Source of the DNA: JAWLEV01 sp046538105
Lineage (GTDB): Bacteria; Chloroflexota; Anaerolineae; UBA1429
Length of the DNA stretch: 27,507 nucleotides
NCBI GenBank assembly: GCA_046538105.1
Contig: JBKHJO010000035.1
Location: 1-27,507, forward strand
Reading direction: 5' to 3'
Positions 16,871-23,897 of the stretch are shown one piece after another (positions within the stretch are counted from its first letter, which is position 1; the number at the start of each line of letters is the position of its first letter). The notes beneath the pieces are model-generated. The model saw nothing but the letters and a program-made list of their open reading frames with translations, was not told the origin of the DNA and made no database searches. The position numbers were made by a program, and so were the translations under genes.

Positions 16871-16911
16871 AAAAGTCCCCGCTTGATAATATCAAGCGGG
16901 GACTTTTTTTT
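16871..16911. terminator. Strong intrinsic terminator after the isomerase gene
   Basis: A 17-bp perfect stem (16871-16887 with 16891-16907), GC-rich at its core, closes a 3-nt loop and runs into eight T residues (16904-16911). It should end isomerase transcription. The other strand ends in TTTT, so it may also stop readthrough from hppA, whose stop lies 64 nt away. Confidence 0.92.
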
Positions 16912-16974
16912 CTTTCGGCATCCTTCAACATACTTCTAGACAGAATACCTCATACACACCGTTCTCATCGGACT

Positions 16975-18978
16975 TTAACCCAGGAGAGATAAACCGGTCG
17001 TGGCGATAAGCGGTCCAAATACACTGGCGCTAAGGGACATCACAACGATCATAGTATTCAAAGACGGCCCCGCCGTGTCTTTAAAGGGATCACCGACGGT
17101 ATCGCCAATGACGGCAGCCGCATGTGCTTCGGACCCCTTGCCACCATAGGCGCCATCCTCGATGTACTTTTTCGCATTGTCCCAAAGCCCGCCCGAGTTG
17201 GCCATGAACAGGGCAAAGATAATGCCCGTCAAGATCGACCCCCCCAGGAAACCGCCCAGGGCGTGCGTGCCAAGGAACACGCCCACCAGGGCAGGGGTAA
17301 GCAAACTCAACAGACCTGGCAGGATAAGCTCCTTCAGCGCCCCACCCGCGGCGATGCTAACGCACCTGGCAGAATCGGGCCGGACCGTTCCCTCTAGTAT
17401 GCCCGGTACCTCGTTGAACTGTCGACGGATCTCCTGCACCATCAACTCTGCATTGCGCCCCACAGAAAGCATAAGCAGGGCAGAAAGGAGAGGAGGCATC
17501 AGAGCGCCCAAAAAGACGCCCACCATGACGTTGGGAGTACGCAGATCCAACATCCTGACATCCACCGTCTCCGCATAGGAGGCAAAGAGAGCCAGGACGG
17601 TCAATGCCGCCCCACCAATGGCAAACCCCTTGGTGATGGCCTTGGCCGTGTTGCCTGCCGCGTCCAGGCGGTCACAGACAGCGATGGTCTCCTCATCCTC
17701 GCCACCGTACTGGGCACATCCTCTGGCGTTATCCACGATGGGACCATAGGCGTCGGAGGACATGATCATGCCCGTGATGGCCATCATGCCAACGGCGGAA
17801 ACCGATACGCCGTAGACGCCCGCAACGCCAAATCGCTGGGCTAGGAACCAGGCCGCTATCATGGCCACGCAGATGCCCAAGATAGCCGGTACCAGGCTCA
17901 CAAGCCCAAAGGAAAAGCCGTTAATGATAACGATGGCCGCACCCGTCTGCGCAGACTCGGCGGTGGTCTGTGCAGGCCCCTGATCTATATCCGTATAGCG
18001 ATCAGAGGTGAATCCGATCACAATGCCAGCCAAAAGCCCAGCCATGGTGGGCCAGTAGACACCCCACGGATGGTCGATATCCATGGCGAAAACGACACCC
18101 AACGCAAACACGGCAAAGATCAAGGTAGTAGCAATCGTCCCCGCGTTGAGCCCCCGCCCGGGATCGCCCGTGCCACCGGTGCGCACAAATAGCATGCCCA
18201 ACAGTGAAGCAAATATGCCCGCTGCACTGACCACGAGGGGGTAAAGAACATACGGCTCGCTATAGAGCACAGCGCCCAGGATCATGACGGCCACAACGGC
18301 GGCTACATAGGAGTCATACATATCAGACCCCATGCCTGCCACGTCCCCCACGTTATCACCCACGTTATCGGCTACAACGGCCGGATTCCGGGCATCATCC
18401 TCCGCCAGTCCGAACTCCACCTTACCGACGAGGTCGGCCCCGATATCGGCTGTCTTTGTGTATATACCTCCCCCCGCTTTTCCCAACAGGGCCACGGTGC
18501 TGGCCCCAAAACTGAACGCGAGCACGACGTGCGGATCACGAAAGATCATATACACGACCGTCATTCCAAGAACGGCAAAACCGACGACGGATAAACCCAT
18601 CACCCCTCCAGCATAGAACCCGACAGGAAAGGCTTCCCTGAGACCAGAACGCGCTGCCCAGGCGACACGGGCATTGGCGCGCGTGGCCACGAACGTCCCT
18701 ATATAGGCTGCCGTGCCCGAGCTAGCCGCTCCCAACAAAAGGGCCACGGCCATCCGCCACCCCATCAAAACGAGTATGAGCAAGGCAATGCCGATGGCCA
18801 ATAAGGCAAGAGCCCCAAAAAGAAGCTTCAGATAAGCGTCTGCCCCCTCCTGTACCTCTTGCGAGAATTGCTCCATTGCCTCATTTCGATTATCCTGCGC
18901 CAAAACCCACTTGTATAGGTATAGCGCCACGGCTATGGAGACTATACTGGAGACAAGTATTACGATTTCCCAAACCAT
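16975..18978 (-). CDS. hppA: Membrane pyrophosphatase, K+-insensitive type
   Basis: This 667-residue integral membrane pump uses the energy of pyrophosphate hydrolysis to move H+ (or Na+) out of the cytoplasm. About 15-16 hydrophobic helices are visible. Pyrophosphate-site motifs include DIGADLVGKVE (178-188), DNVGDNVGDVAGMGSD (from 204) and SDAYGPIVDNA. In GNTAKAITKGFAIGG the residue at the position that sets K+ dependence is Lys (K446), as in K+-independent pumps; K+-dependent ones have Ala there. H+ versus Na+ transport cannot be settled by eye, though K+-independent forms are typically H+ pumps. I chose the ATG at 18978 over 18993 because GGGAGGTGG sits 5 nt before it. It is alone on its strand, and no clear promoter was found upstream. 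Confidence 0.95.
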   Translation of the reverse strand: MVWEIVILVSSIVSIAVALYLYKWVLAQDNRNEAMEQFSQEVQEGADAYLKLLFGALALLAIGIALLILVLMGWRMAVALLLGAASSGTAAYIGTFVATRANARVAWAARSGLREAFPVGFYAGGVMGLSVVGFAVLGMTVVYMIFRDPHVVLAFSFGASTVALLGKAGGGIYTKTADIGADLVGKVEFGLAEDDARNPAVVADNVGDNVGDVAGMGSDMYDSYVAAVVAVMILGAVLYSEPYVLYPLVVSAAGIFASLLGMLFVRTGGTGDPGRGLNAGTIATTLIFAVFALGVVFAMDIDHPWGVYWPTMAGLLAGIVIGFTSDRYTDIDQGPAQTTAESAQTGAAIVIINGFSFGLVSLVPAILGICVAMIAAWFLAQRFGVAGVYGVSVSAVGMMAITGMIMSSDAYGPIVDNARGCAQYGGEDEETIAVCDRLDAAGNTAKAITKGFAIGGAALTVLALFASYAETVDVRMLDLRTPNVMVGVFLGALMPPLLSALLMLSVGRNAELMVQEIRRQFNEVPGILEGTVRPDSARCVSIAAGGALKELILPGLLSLLTPALVGVFLGTHALGGFLGGSILTGIIFALFMANSGGLWDNAKKYIEDGAYGGKGSEAHAAAVIGDTVGDPFKDTAGPSLNTMIVVMSLSASVFGPLIATTGLSLLG

Positions 18979-19387
18979 TTCCACCTCCCACAATCCATAA
19001 AAATGAGATTTCTCTGAGATCCCCCGAACCCCGGGAGACCCTTTAGAGACATTCTAGATGCCAGGACAACGGGAGGGAAGCTCCCTTTGAGCCTGGGATA
19101 TGGTATCGCCACGATATGCGACAATGCGACAAAGCCATACGGAACACCATCGTCCAATAGCCAAATCATCCAGTATCATATATGCGTTGGTGGGGGGTGT
19201 CAAAAGAGCAAAAACAAGGCTTTCCAATTCCTCACCCGCTCTTTGTTTCGGTTCCATCTTGTGTTGGTGCAGCGAATTGCATTCACCGTACACCGAATAT
19301 GGGCCTTGTCGGGCTCTCTTGCCCATATATAGCATCAGGCGAGGCTTAGAAAAGTCACCGACACACTTTGCAACCGAGTCCGCTTTT
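18979..19387. other. Gene-free divergent region between hppA and the TPR gene
   Basis: About 400 nt carry no gene that I can support. Overlapping open frames of up to 167 codons occur on both strands, but none has a good ribosome-binding site or recognisable protein features. Visible elements are a short hairpin (GGGAG/CTCCC around 19070-19085) and a tandem 8-bp repeat, TGCGACAA twice, at 19117-19132. The hppA promoter should lie here but I could not pick one with confidence. Confidence 0.5.
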
Positions 19388-19416
19388 TTGACAGGGCAAG
19401 GCCTTCGAACGATAAT
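19388..19416 (+). promoter_or_regulatory. Predicted sigma70 promoter of the TPR gene
   Basis: A perfect -35 TTGACA (19388-19393) stands 17 bp before GATAAT (19411-19416, 5 of 6). The predicted leader runs about 65 nt to the ATG at 19489. This is one of the best promoter matches in the window. Confidence 0.75.
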
Positions 19417-19488
19417 GTGATAGTGTGGATAATGTGGTAAGCTGGCACTCGTTTCTATCATTTCGTACGGGATCGGGGGGCTATTGTA

Positions 19489-20457
19489 ATGCCCAAGGGC
19501 GCTATAGAGGATACAAGGGTCTCCACGGCGGCAGCCGAACTGCGAGACATGCTCCACGAATTCGAGACGGACCTTGTTGACCTGGATGAGGCAGGAGGGG
19601 ACGTCATCGCTTTACTCCGAAGACGCGACAAAATCGGAGAAGAGGTATCTCGCTTAGAATCGCAGGGGCTTGATCTGCGTCCAGAAAAGACACGCATAGA
19701 GACCATCGATAATATCCTCTCCCGGGAGGCGAGCACCATCGCAAGCGAAGCACGAGCGGCAGGTGGCCTGCAGTCGGTACGTGAGAAGGAGCATCCTCCA
19801 GAATCACATTGGTGGTGGTATCTCGACGAATTCGTGGCCGAAAAGCGCCGAAAAAAGATCATCAAGACAGCCACCATCGTCGTGAGCGTCCTGATCGTGC
19901 TCATCACGGGAAATTTCCTCATGGATAGGTTCTTTGGCCTGAGTCCGCGGGAAAAGGAGGCCAGGATCTATACCAATGAAGCAGAACAAGAATTCCGAGA
20001 GGGAAATTACCAACAGGCCATCGCGAAATATGAAAAGGCCGTCGAGATAACGCCCTCCGACGGCCAGACACTGATTACACTGGGCGTCCTTTACGAACTG
20101 CAGGGCCGTTCAGAGGAGGCGGAAGAAGCTTTCAACGCGGCCGAAGAGACGATAGATGACCGCCTGGAGTTTCTGATGACCCTGGCACAAACCTACATGA
20201 CGGCCGGAGAATACGATACGGCACTCGATAGAGCCAACGAGGCAATCGAGATAGATCCCGAGGCGGCTCGGGCTTACCTGGTACGCGGCAGCATTTACGA
20301 GAGTATGGAGGAAAGGGCCAAAGCCATAGATGATTTCCAGCGCTCCGCGGATCTGGCCCAGTCTGCGGGCCAGGACGCCCTGTACGTCCTGGCGAAAATG
20401 CGCCTGGCCACACTCCTGCAGCAGGCCCCAAGCTCCTTCCCGGGCGGCGCCTTCTAA
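19489..20457 (+). CDS. Membrane-anchored TPR-repeat protein
   Basis: The 322-residue protein has a charged, helical N-terminal part (1-120) that is probably cytoplasmic, and one membrane helix (about 124-147, IIKTATIVVSVLIVLITGNFLM). About four tetratricopeptide repeats follow (158-191, 192-225, 226-259, 260-293). Typical TPR signatures include GNYQQAIAKYEKAVEITPSD and EYDTALDRANEAIEIDPEA. The basic run KRRKK before the helix puts the N-terminus inside and the repeats outside by the positive-inside rule. The TPR domain should be a protein-binding scaffold at the outer face; the partner is unknown. The ribosome-binding site is weak (a run of G about 10 nt upstream), but the promoter at 19388 is strong. 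It converges on the M24 peptidase gene with 63 nt between stops. Confidence 0.8.
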   Translation: MPKGAIEDTRVSTAAAELRDMLHEFETDLVDLDEAGGDVIALLRRRDKIGEEVSRLESQGLDLRPEKTRIETIDNILSREASTIASEARAAGGLQSVREKEHPPESHWWWYLDEFVAEKRRKKIIKTATIVVSVLIVLITGNFLMDRFFGLSPREKEARIYTNEAEQEFREGNYQQAIAKYEKAVEITPSDGQTLITLGVLYELQGRSEEAEEAFNAAEETIDDRLEFLMTLAQTYMTAGEYDTALDRANEAIEIDPEAARAYLVRGSIYESMEERAKAIDDFQRSADLAQSAGQDALYVLAKMRLATLLQQAPSSFPGGAF

Positions 20458-20520
20458 AGGGTTGCTGGCCTCCTGTATTCACAACTTGTTATCAAAAAGG
20501 CGGGAATTCGTCGAGAGTTC

Positions 20521-21594
20521 TCAGTTTTTGCAAACTACCGGTTCTTTCGGTGTCCGGGTCAGGACGCGACATCCTTTATCGGTGAGTATCACCGTATCCT
20601 CGATGCGGACACCCCCCCATCCTGCGATATAGATGCCGGGTTCGACTGTCACCACGGTCCCCTCCTGCAAAGTGTCTTCCGAGGTATGGCTGACGCGCGG
20701 CCCCTCGTGTATGGCCAGCCCCACGCCATGGCCCAGTCCATGGCCAAAGTTATCGGCGTATCCCGCATCATCGATGATATCCCGTGCTATGGCGTCGGCC
20801 TCCACACCGGACATGCCGGCCCTGATCCCCGTTTCCGCGGCTTTCTGCGCCTCCAGCACCGTATTCCAGACTTTTAGATATTCTTTGTTCGCCTGCCCAA
20901 GACAGAAGGAGCGCGTCATATCGGAGCAGTATCCCTCATAACGTGCGCCCATATCGATGACGATGGGCTCTCCGCGTTCAATGACACGCTCTGTCGTAGT
21001 GGCGTGGGGCATGGCGCTGTTGGGACCAGAGGCCACGATGGTGGTGAAAGATAACGCCGCGGCACCATGGGTGCGCATGTATACCTCCAGTTCCCAGGCT
21101 ACCTCACTCTCTGTGAACCCCGGATGAATCCAGTCTAGGACATGCTCCATGGCCTCATCCGCGATGCGCACGGCCTCCTCAATAAGCGCTATCTCCTCGG
21201 TGTCCTTTATCATACGAAGGCCCTCAACCAAATCCGTGGTAGATATCCATTCGACCTGGGGCAACGCTTCTCTCCAGCGCTCATAATCCCGTACCGTCAT
21301 ATCGTGGCCCTCAAAACCCAGGTTTTGTATGCCGAGTTCGTCGATATGCGGCGCCAGGGCCGAGGGCGTCGAATCCTCGACGTGCACCAACTCGACCTGG
21401 GAGGCTTGCTTTTGCACCTGCTCATAGTAACGAAAGTCGGTGGCCAGCAGCGCCTTCTTTCCCGTGATCAGCACCACCCCAGCCGATCCCGTAAAGCCCG
21501 TCAGATAGCGCCTGTTCTCCGCCCGTGTCACCAGGAGTGCGTCAAGCCCCTCTTCTTCCAACATACTTCGGAGTTCCTGCACTCGCTCTTTCAT
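20521..21594 (-). CDS. M24-family Xaa-Pro aminopeptidase
   Basis: This 357-residue cytoplasmic metallopeptidase should remove N-terminal residues preceding proline or split Xaa-Pro dipeptides. A creatinase-type N-terminal domain (1-125) is followed by the pita-bread catalytic domain (131-350). The five metal ligands are visible: D214 in IVIDMGARYEG, D225 in CSDMTR, H289 in GHGLGHGVG, E318 in TVEPGIYI and E332 in RIEDTV. The length suits the PepQ/YpdF-like group. The ATG overlaps the stop of the preceding redox-protein gene by 4 nt (ATGA) and has AGGAG 8 nt upstream, so it is the last gene of the minus-strand operon and likely translationally coupled. PepP and PepQ subtypes cannot be separated with confidence by eye. 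Confidence 0.93.
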   Translation of the reverse strand: MKERVQELRSMLEEEGLDALLVTRAENRRYLTGFTGSAGVVLITGKKALLATDFRYYEQVQKQASQVELVHVEDSTPSALAPHIDELGIQNLGFEGHDMTVRDYERWREALPQVEWISTTDLVEGLRMIKDTEEIALIEEAVRIADEAMEHVLDWIHPGFTESEVAWELEVYMRTHGAAALSFTTIVASGPNSAMPHATTTERVIERGEPIVIDMGARYEGYCSDMTRSFCLGQANKEYLKVWNTVLEAQKAAETGIRAGMSGVEADAIARDIIDDAGYADNFGHGLGHGVGLAIHEGPRVSHTSEDTLQEGTVVTVEPGIYIAGWGGVRIEDTVILTDKGCRVLTRTPKEPVVCKN

Positions 21595-22082
21595 CGCCCC
21601 CTCTCCTGGTTTGCAGCGCCAGCATCATACAAATCCCCCAAAGGGGGATGATCCTTTAGCGCTTTCTCAATCAACGGCACGAGAACTCGAATTCCCCTTT
21701 GTATTATGGGGAAGCACCGCTTGTCCCCCTCTGGCATGCGGTCACGGATGGTCTGGCAGGTGGAGGTGCCATCGTTCGCCTCCACAAAGGCATCCCGGTA
21801 CTGACAGGTGAGACCCTGAAGCCAATCATCGTTCTCCTGGGTGGAGACGCGTCCCCAAAGGGCGCCCAGCACGATGATGCCCCCACTCAGGACGCCGCAG
21901 GCTTCTTTGTAATCACATCCCATACCTCCAGCAAAGGGACAACTCACGCGAACCAACGTATCCGGTACCCGGTCAAAATAACGCTCGCCCACGGCGAGCA
22001 CGACGGTCTCTGATCAATGATGCCCTGAAAAATAGACCTGCTCTGCACGTTCTAGGACATACTTCAAATCTGCTTTCTGCAT
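21591..22082 (-). CDS. C_GCAxxG_C_C-type redox protein with in-frame UGA (probable selenoprotein)
   Basis: The gene reads from an ATG at 22082, with GGAGAGG 6 nt before it, through an in-frame TGA (22016-22014, codon 23) to a TGA stop at 21591, giving 163 residues. The family is a small, probably redox-active protein with four conserved Cys. Here the first Cys position (normally in FxxGxNCAQAV) reads FSGHH-UGA-SETVVLAVGE. The rest fits: ACGVLSGGIIVLGALWG, GTSTCQTI and KRCFPII. So UGA replaces a family Cys exactly, and the frame stays open for 22 codons before it and 140 after. A hairpin suited to a bacterial SECIS follows. Conventional calling would begin at a GTG after the UGA and lose the active-site residue. 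The gene lies 12 nt after the kinase stop and overlaps the peptidase start by 4 nt. The alternative is a Cys-to-stop mutation or sequencing error. Confidence 0.78.
21983..21999 (-). promoter_or_regulatory. Candidate bacterial SECIS hairpin
   Basis: Starting 14 nt after the UGA on the minus strand, GCTCGCC and GGCGAGC form a perfect 7-bp stem around the loop GTG; two wobble pairs could extend its base. The UGA-to-loop distance is 21 nt and the loop begins with G. Both fit the published bacterial SECIS consensus (stem-loop close behind UGA, a G among the first two loop bases). It lies wholly within the coding sequence, as bacterial SECIS elements do. Confidence 0.65.
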
Positions 22083-22094
22083 TAAATTCCTCTC

Positions 22095-23492
22095 CTATAT
22101 AGATGTCTGCCATATGCCACCCGCCCCAGCCGCTGAACGGCACACAAAGAATTCTGCTCGGCGCCCCATCTCCTCACGGTAGCCTTTTCCCACCGTCTCA
22201 CGCAAGGCGCCCACGCCATCCCGTTCCACGAGTACCACGATGCACCCGCCCCAACCCGCCCCCGTAAGGCGAGCACCCAGAGTTTGAGGAACGCTCTCGG
22301 CTAGATATACCAAAGTCTCTATCTCCGGAGTGCTGATCTCATAATCATCCCGTGCACTGGCATGGGCCTCCTGCAAGAGCGCTCCAACTCGTTCCATATC
22401 TCCACGCTCCAGAGCGTCAATACTCTGCAGAACCCTTTCGTTCTCGGTGATCACGTGCCGGCAGCGCTTGCGCACGCAGAAGACGTCTGTCTCCAACTGT
22501 ACCTCGCTATCCAGCATCCCCTCGGGATCGATCCCCATCTCAGCCAGCGCCCGGCGGTCGATCTCCTTTGGTAACAGGAGCGCGATCTCCGACCAGCCCA
22601 GATTCTGCACGTCGCGCAGAGAGGTGATGCCAGGATACTTTTGTTTCATCAAGTGTACGCCGATGCGCCCCTCTGCCACGCGCCGATTAAAGTGGGGCCC
22701 CGTGTTCTTGTGGCGCACCCCGCTATCCACCACGACCACAGCGTATCCCTCAGGGATGGGAACATGCCGATAGGAATAGTCCCCTTTGCCATTGGGACAA
22801 CAATCGAGAAAAAGAGCGTGCCCCTGCCTGGCCAGCACTGACGTAAAGTGATCCATGATGCCCCCGCGAGTGCCCACATACCACTCGGCGCGGCTGCAAG
22901 CCTCGGCAAAGGCGGGACCGTCCACCTCTATTCCGTTGACGCCGAGCAAGGCCGCCGCAGCGGCTACGGTGAGGGCCGATGACGAGGAAAGACCCGCTCC
23001 TCGTGGCACGCCGTGGGGAGCCTCGCCCTGCACCAACGCATCGAACCCCTTCAGGCCCGGACCGTACTCGCGCTCCAATAACTGCGCGGCCCCCTGCACA
23101 TAATTGGCCCAATCGCCGACGGTACGGCGCGGGATATCCTCAGAGATGACAAACTCTCTATCATCAAAAAGGGATTCGACATTCGTCAAGTGCACCTTCC
23201 GATCGCTACGGGGTCTGGCAAAGATAAGTATATCCTTGTCCAACGCCATGGGCAATACGAACCCATAGTTATAGTCCGTGTGTTCCCCAATGAGGTTCAC
23301 CCGCCCAGAAGCCCGAAACACGGCCACTTCTCCCGCGCCATAACGCTCCGCAAAGACCCTCAAACCCCGCTCATAGCGCGCAACCTGAGAGCTCAGCTGC
23401 TCCGACGAGCCACCGTACACGCGGCACAGCGCTTTACACAGATCCGAGTCCATCCCTTGCCCTACCCTCATATGTCTGTAATCCTCATACAA
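22095..23492 (-). CDS. galK: Galactokinase-like GHMP kinase
   Basis: This GHMP-superfamily sugar kinase should phosphorylate galactose (or a related sugar) at C1 for entry into the Leloir pathway. It has the galactokinase signature GRVNLIGEHTDYNYG (63-77), the ATP-binding loop GAGLSSSSAL (165-174), GTRGGIMDHF with catalytic D214, and the C-terminal GARLTGAGWGGCIVVLV. The GTxGGxMD pattern is closer to the form I associate with the N-acetylgalactosamine kinase branch than to the common NCGIMDQ, so the substrate is not certain. The 465-residue form begins at a TTG with GAGGAG 8 nt before it. An ATG at 23453 would give 452 residues and is a fair alternative, as the signature lies further in than in most galactokinases. 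It sits 12 nt after the small upstream ORF and 12 nt before the redox-protein gene. Confidence 0.85.
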   Translation of the reverse strand: MYEDYRHMRVGQGMDSDLCKALCRVYGGSSEQLSSQVARYERGLRVFAERYGAGEVAVFRASGRVNLIGEHTDYNYGFVLPMALDKDILIFARPRSDRKVHLTNVESLFDDREFVISEDIPRRTVGDWANYVQGAAQLLEREYGPGLKGFDALVQGEAPHGVPRGAGLSSSSALTVAAAAALLGVNGIEVDGPAFAEACSRAEWYVGTRGGIMDHFTSVLARQGHALFLDCCPNGKGDYSYRHVPIPEGYAVVVVDSGVRHKNTGPHFNRRVAEGRIGVHLMKQKYPGITSLRDVQNLGWSEIALLLPKEIDRRALAEMGIDPEGMLDSEVQLETDVFCVRKRCRHVITENERVLQSIDALERGDMERVGALLQEAHASARDDYEISTPEIETLVYLAESVPQTLGARLTGAGWGGCIVVLVERDGVGALRETVGKGYREEMGRRAEFFVCRSAAGAGGIWQTSI

Positions 23493-23504
23493 CAGCGTCG
23501 CTCC

Positions 23505-23780
23505 TCACTGAAACTTGGCAATGGCATAGACCTCGCTCGTCTCCTCACAATAGACGGCAATACTGTCGACGTCATCCGGGCCAATAGGGGAAGGAGATGA
23601 TCGGTCGCAAGGACTCCCCCTTATCGCCTCACAATCTCCAGGAGCGCCGCAGCAGGAGCCCCATAGGTCTGACCCTTTCAGGCGAATGTCCGCCTTGGGC
23701 TCCTTGCCATCAAAGATGAAGGTCTGTATAATCAGCATCTGTGGATGGGGTACAGTCGCTTTTCCCGAGACGCCATACAT
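23505..23780 (-). CDS. Small Cys-rich hypothetical protein
   Basis: I do not recognise this 91-residue frame. It has a Cys cluster in the middle (GSCCGAPGDCEAIRGSPCD), and its C-terminus (DDVDSIAVYCEETSEVYAIAKF) vaguely recalls the end of PD-(D/E)xK nucleases linked to group I introns, without their catalytic residues. It may be a real small gene or a decayed remnant. In favour: it lies in the leader of the kinase operon, its stop is 12 nt from the kinase start, its TGA overlaps the GAGGAG ribosome-binding site, and codon use looks coding. Against: the ATG has no clear ribosome-binding site of its own. Confidence 0.4.
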   Translation of the reverse strand: MYGVSGKATVPHPQMLIIQTFIFDGKEPKADIRLKGSDLWGSCCGAPGDCEAIRGSPCDRSSPSPIGPDDVDSIAVYCEETSEVYAIAKFQ

Positions 23781-23791
23781 TGTCGATCAAA

Positions 23792-23820
23792 TTGACTGAC
23801 CAAAGACCATAGATGATTAT
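23792..23820 (+). promoter_or_regulatory. Predicted promoter of the GT2 gene
   Basis: TTGACT (23792-23797, 5 of 6) is followed after 17 bp by GATTAT (23815-23820, 4 of 6). The leader to the ATG at 23898 would be about 70 nt. The -10 overlaps that of the divergent promoter on the other strand. Confidence 0.45.
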
Positions 23821-23844
23821 ATCGGAAAAGCACGAGATAGCCAA
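23816..23844 (-). promoter_or_regulatory. Predicted sigma70 promoter of the kinase operon
   Basis: On the minus strand, TTGGCT (23844-23839, 4 of 6) precedes a perfect TATAAT (23821-23816) by 17 bp. Transcription would start near 23809, about 30 nt before the small Cys-rich ORF, and run through the kinase, redox protein and peptidase. Confidence 0.6.
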
Positions 23845-23897
23845 CGAGAGAGAGTCTTCCCTTCTCCACTCCCCAACAGTCCTGAAACTTGTCTAGT

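Noticed and set aside
19054..19557. 167-codon minus-strand frame between hppA and the TPR gene
   Set aside because: It runs across the TPR promoter and its first codons, and shows no recognisable domain or ribosome-binding site.
21591..22001. A 136-residue version of the redox protein starting at GTG 22001
   Set aside because: The GTG lies inside the candidate SECIS region, has no ribosome-binding site, and would drop the conserved N-terminal segment. The ATG at 22082 with GGAGAGG is far better.
23781..23810. A second in-frame UGA upstream of the small Cys-rich ORF (ATG 23810, TGA 23789-23787), as another selenocysteine codon
   Set aside because: The ATG coincides with the predicted transcription start, the upstream part is only seven codons, there is no suitable hairpin downstream, and no family supports a residue there.
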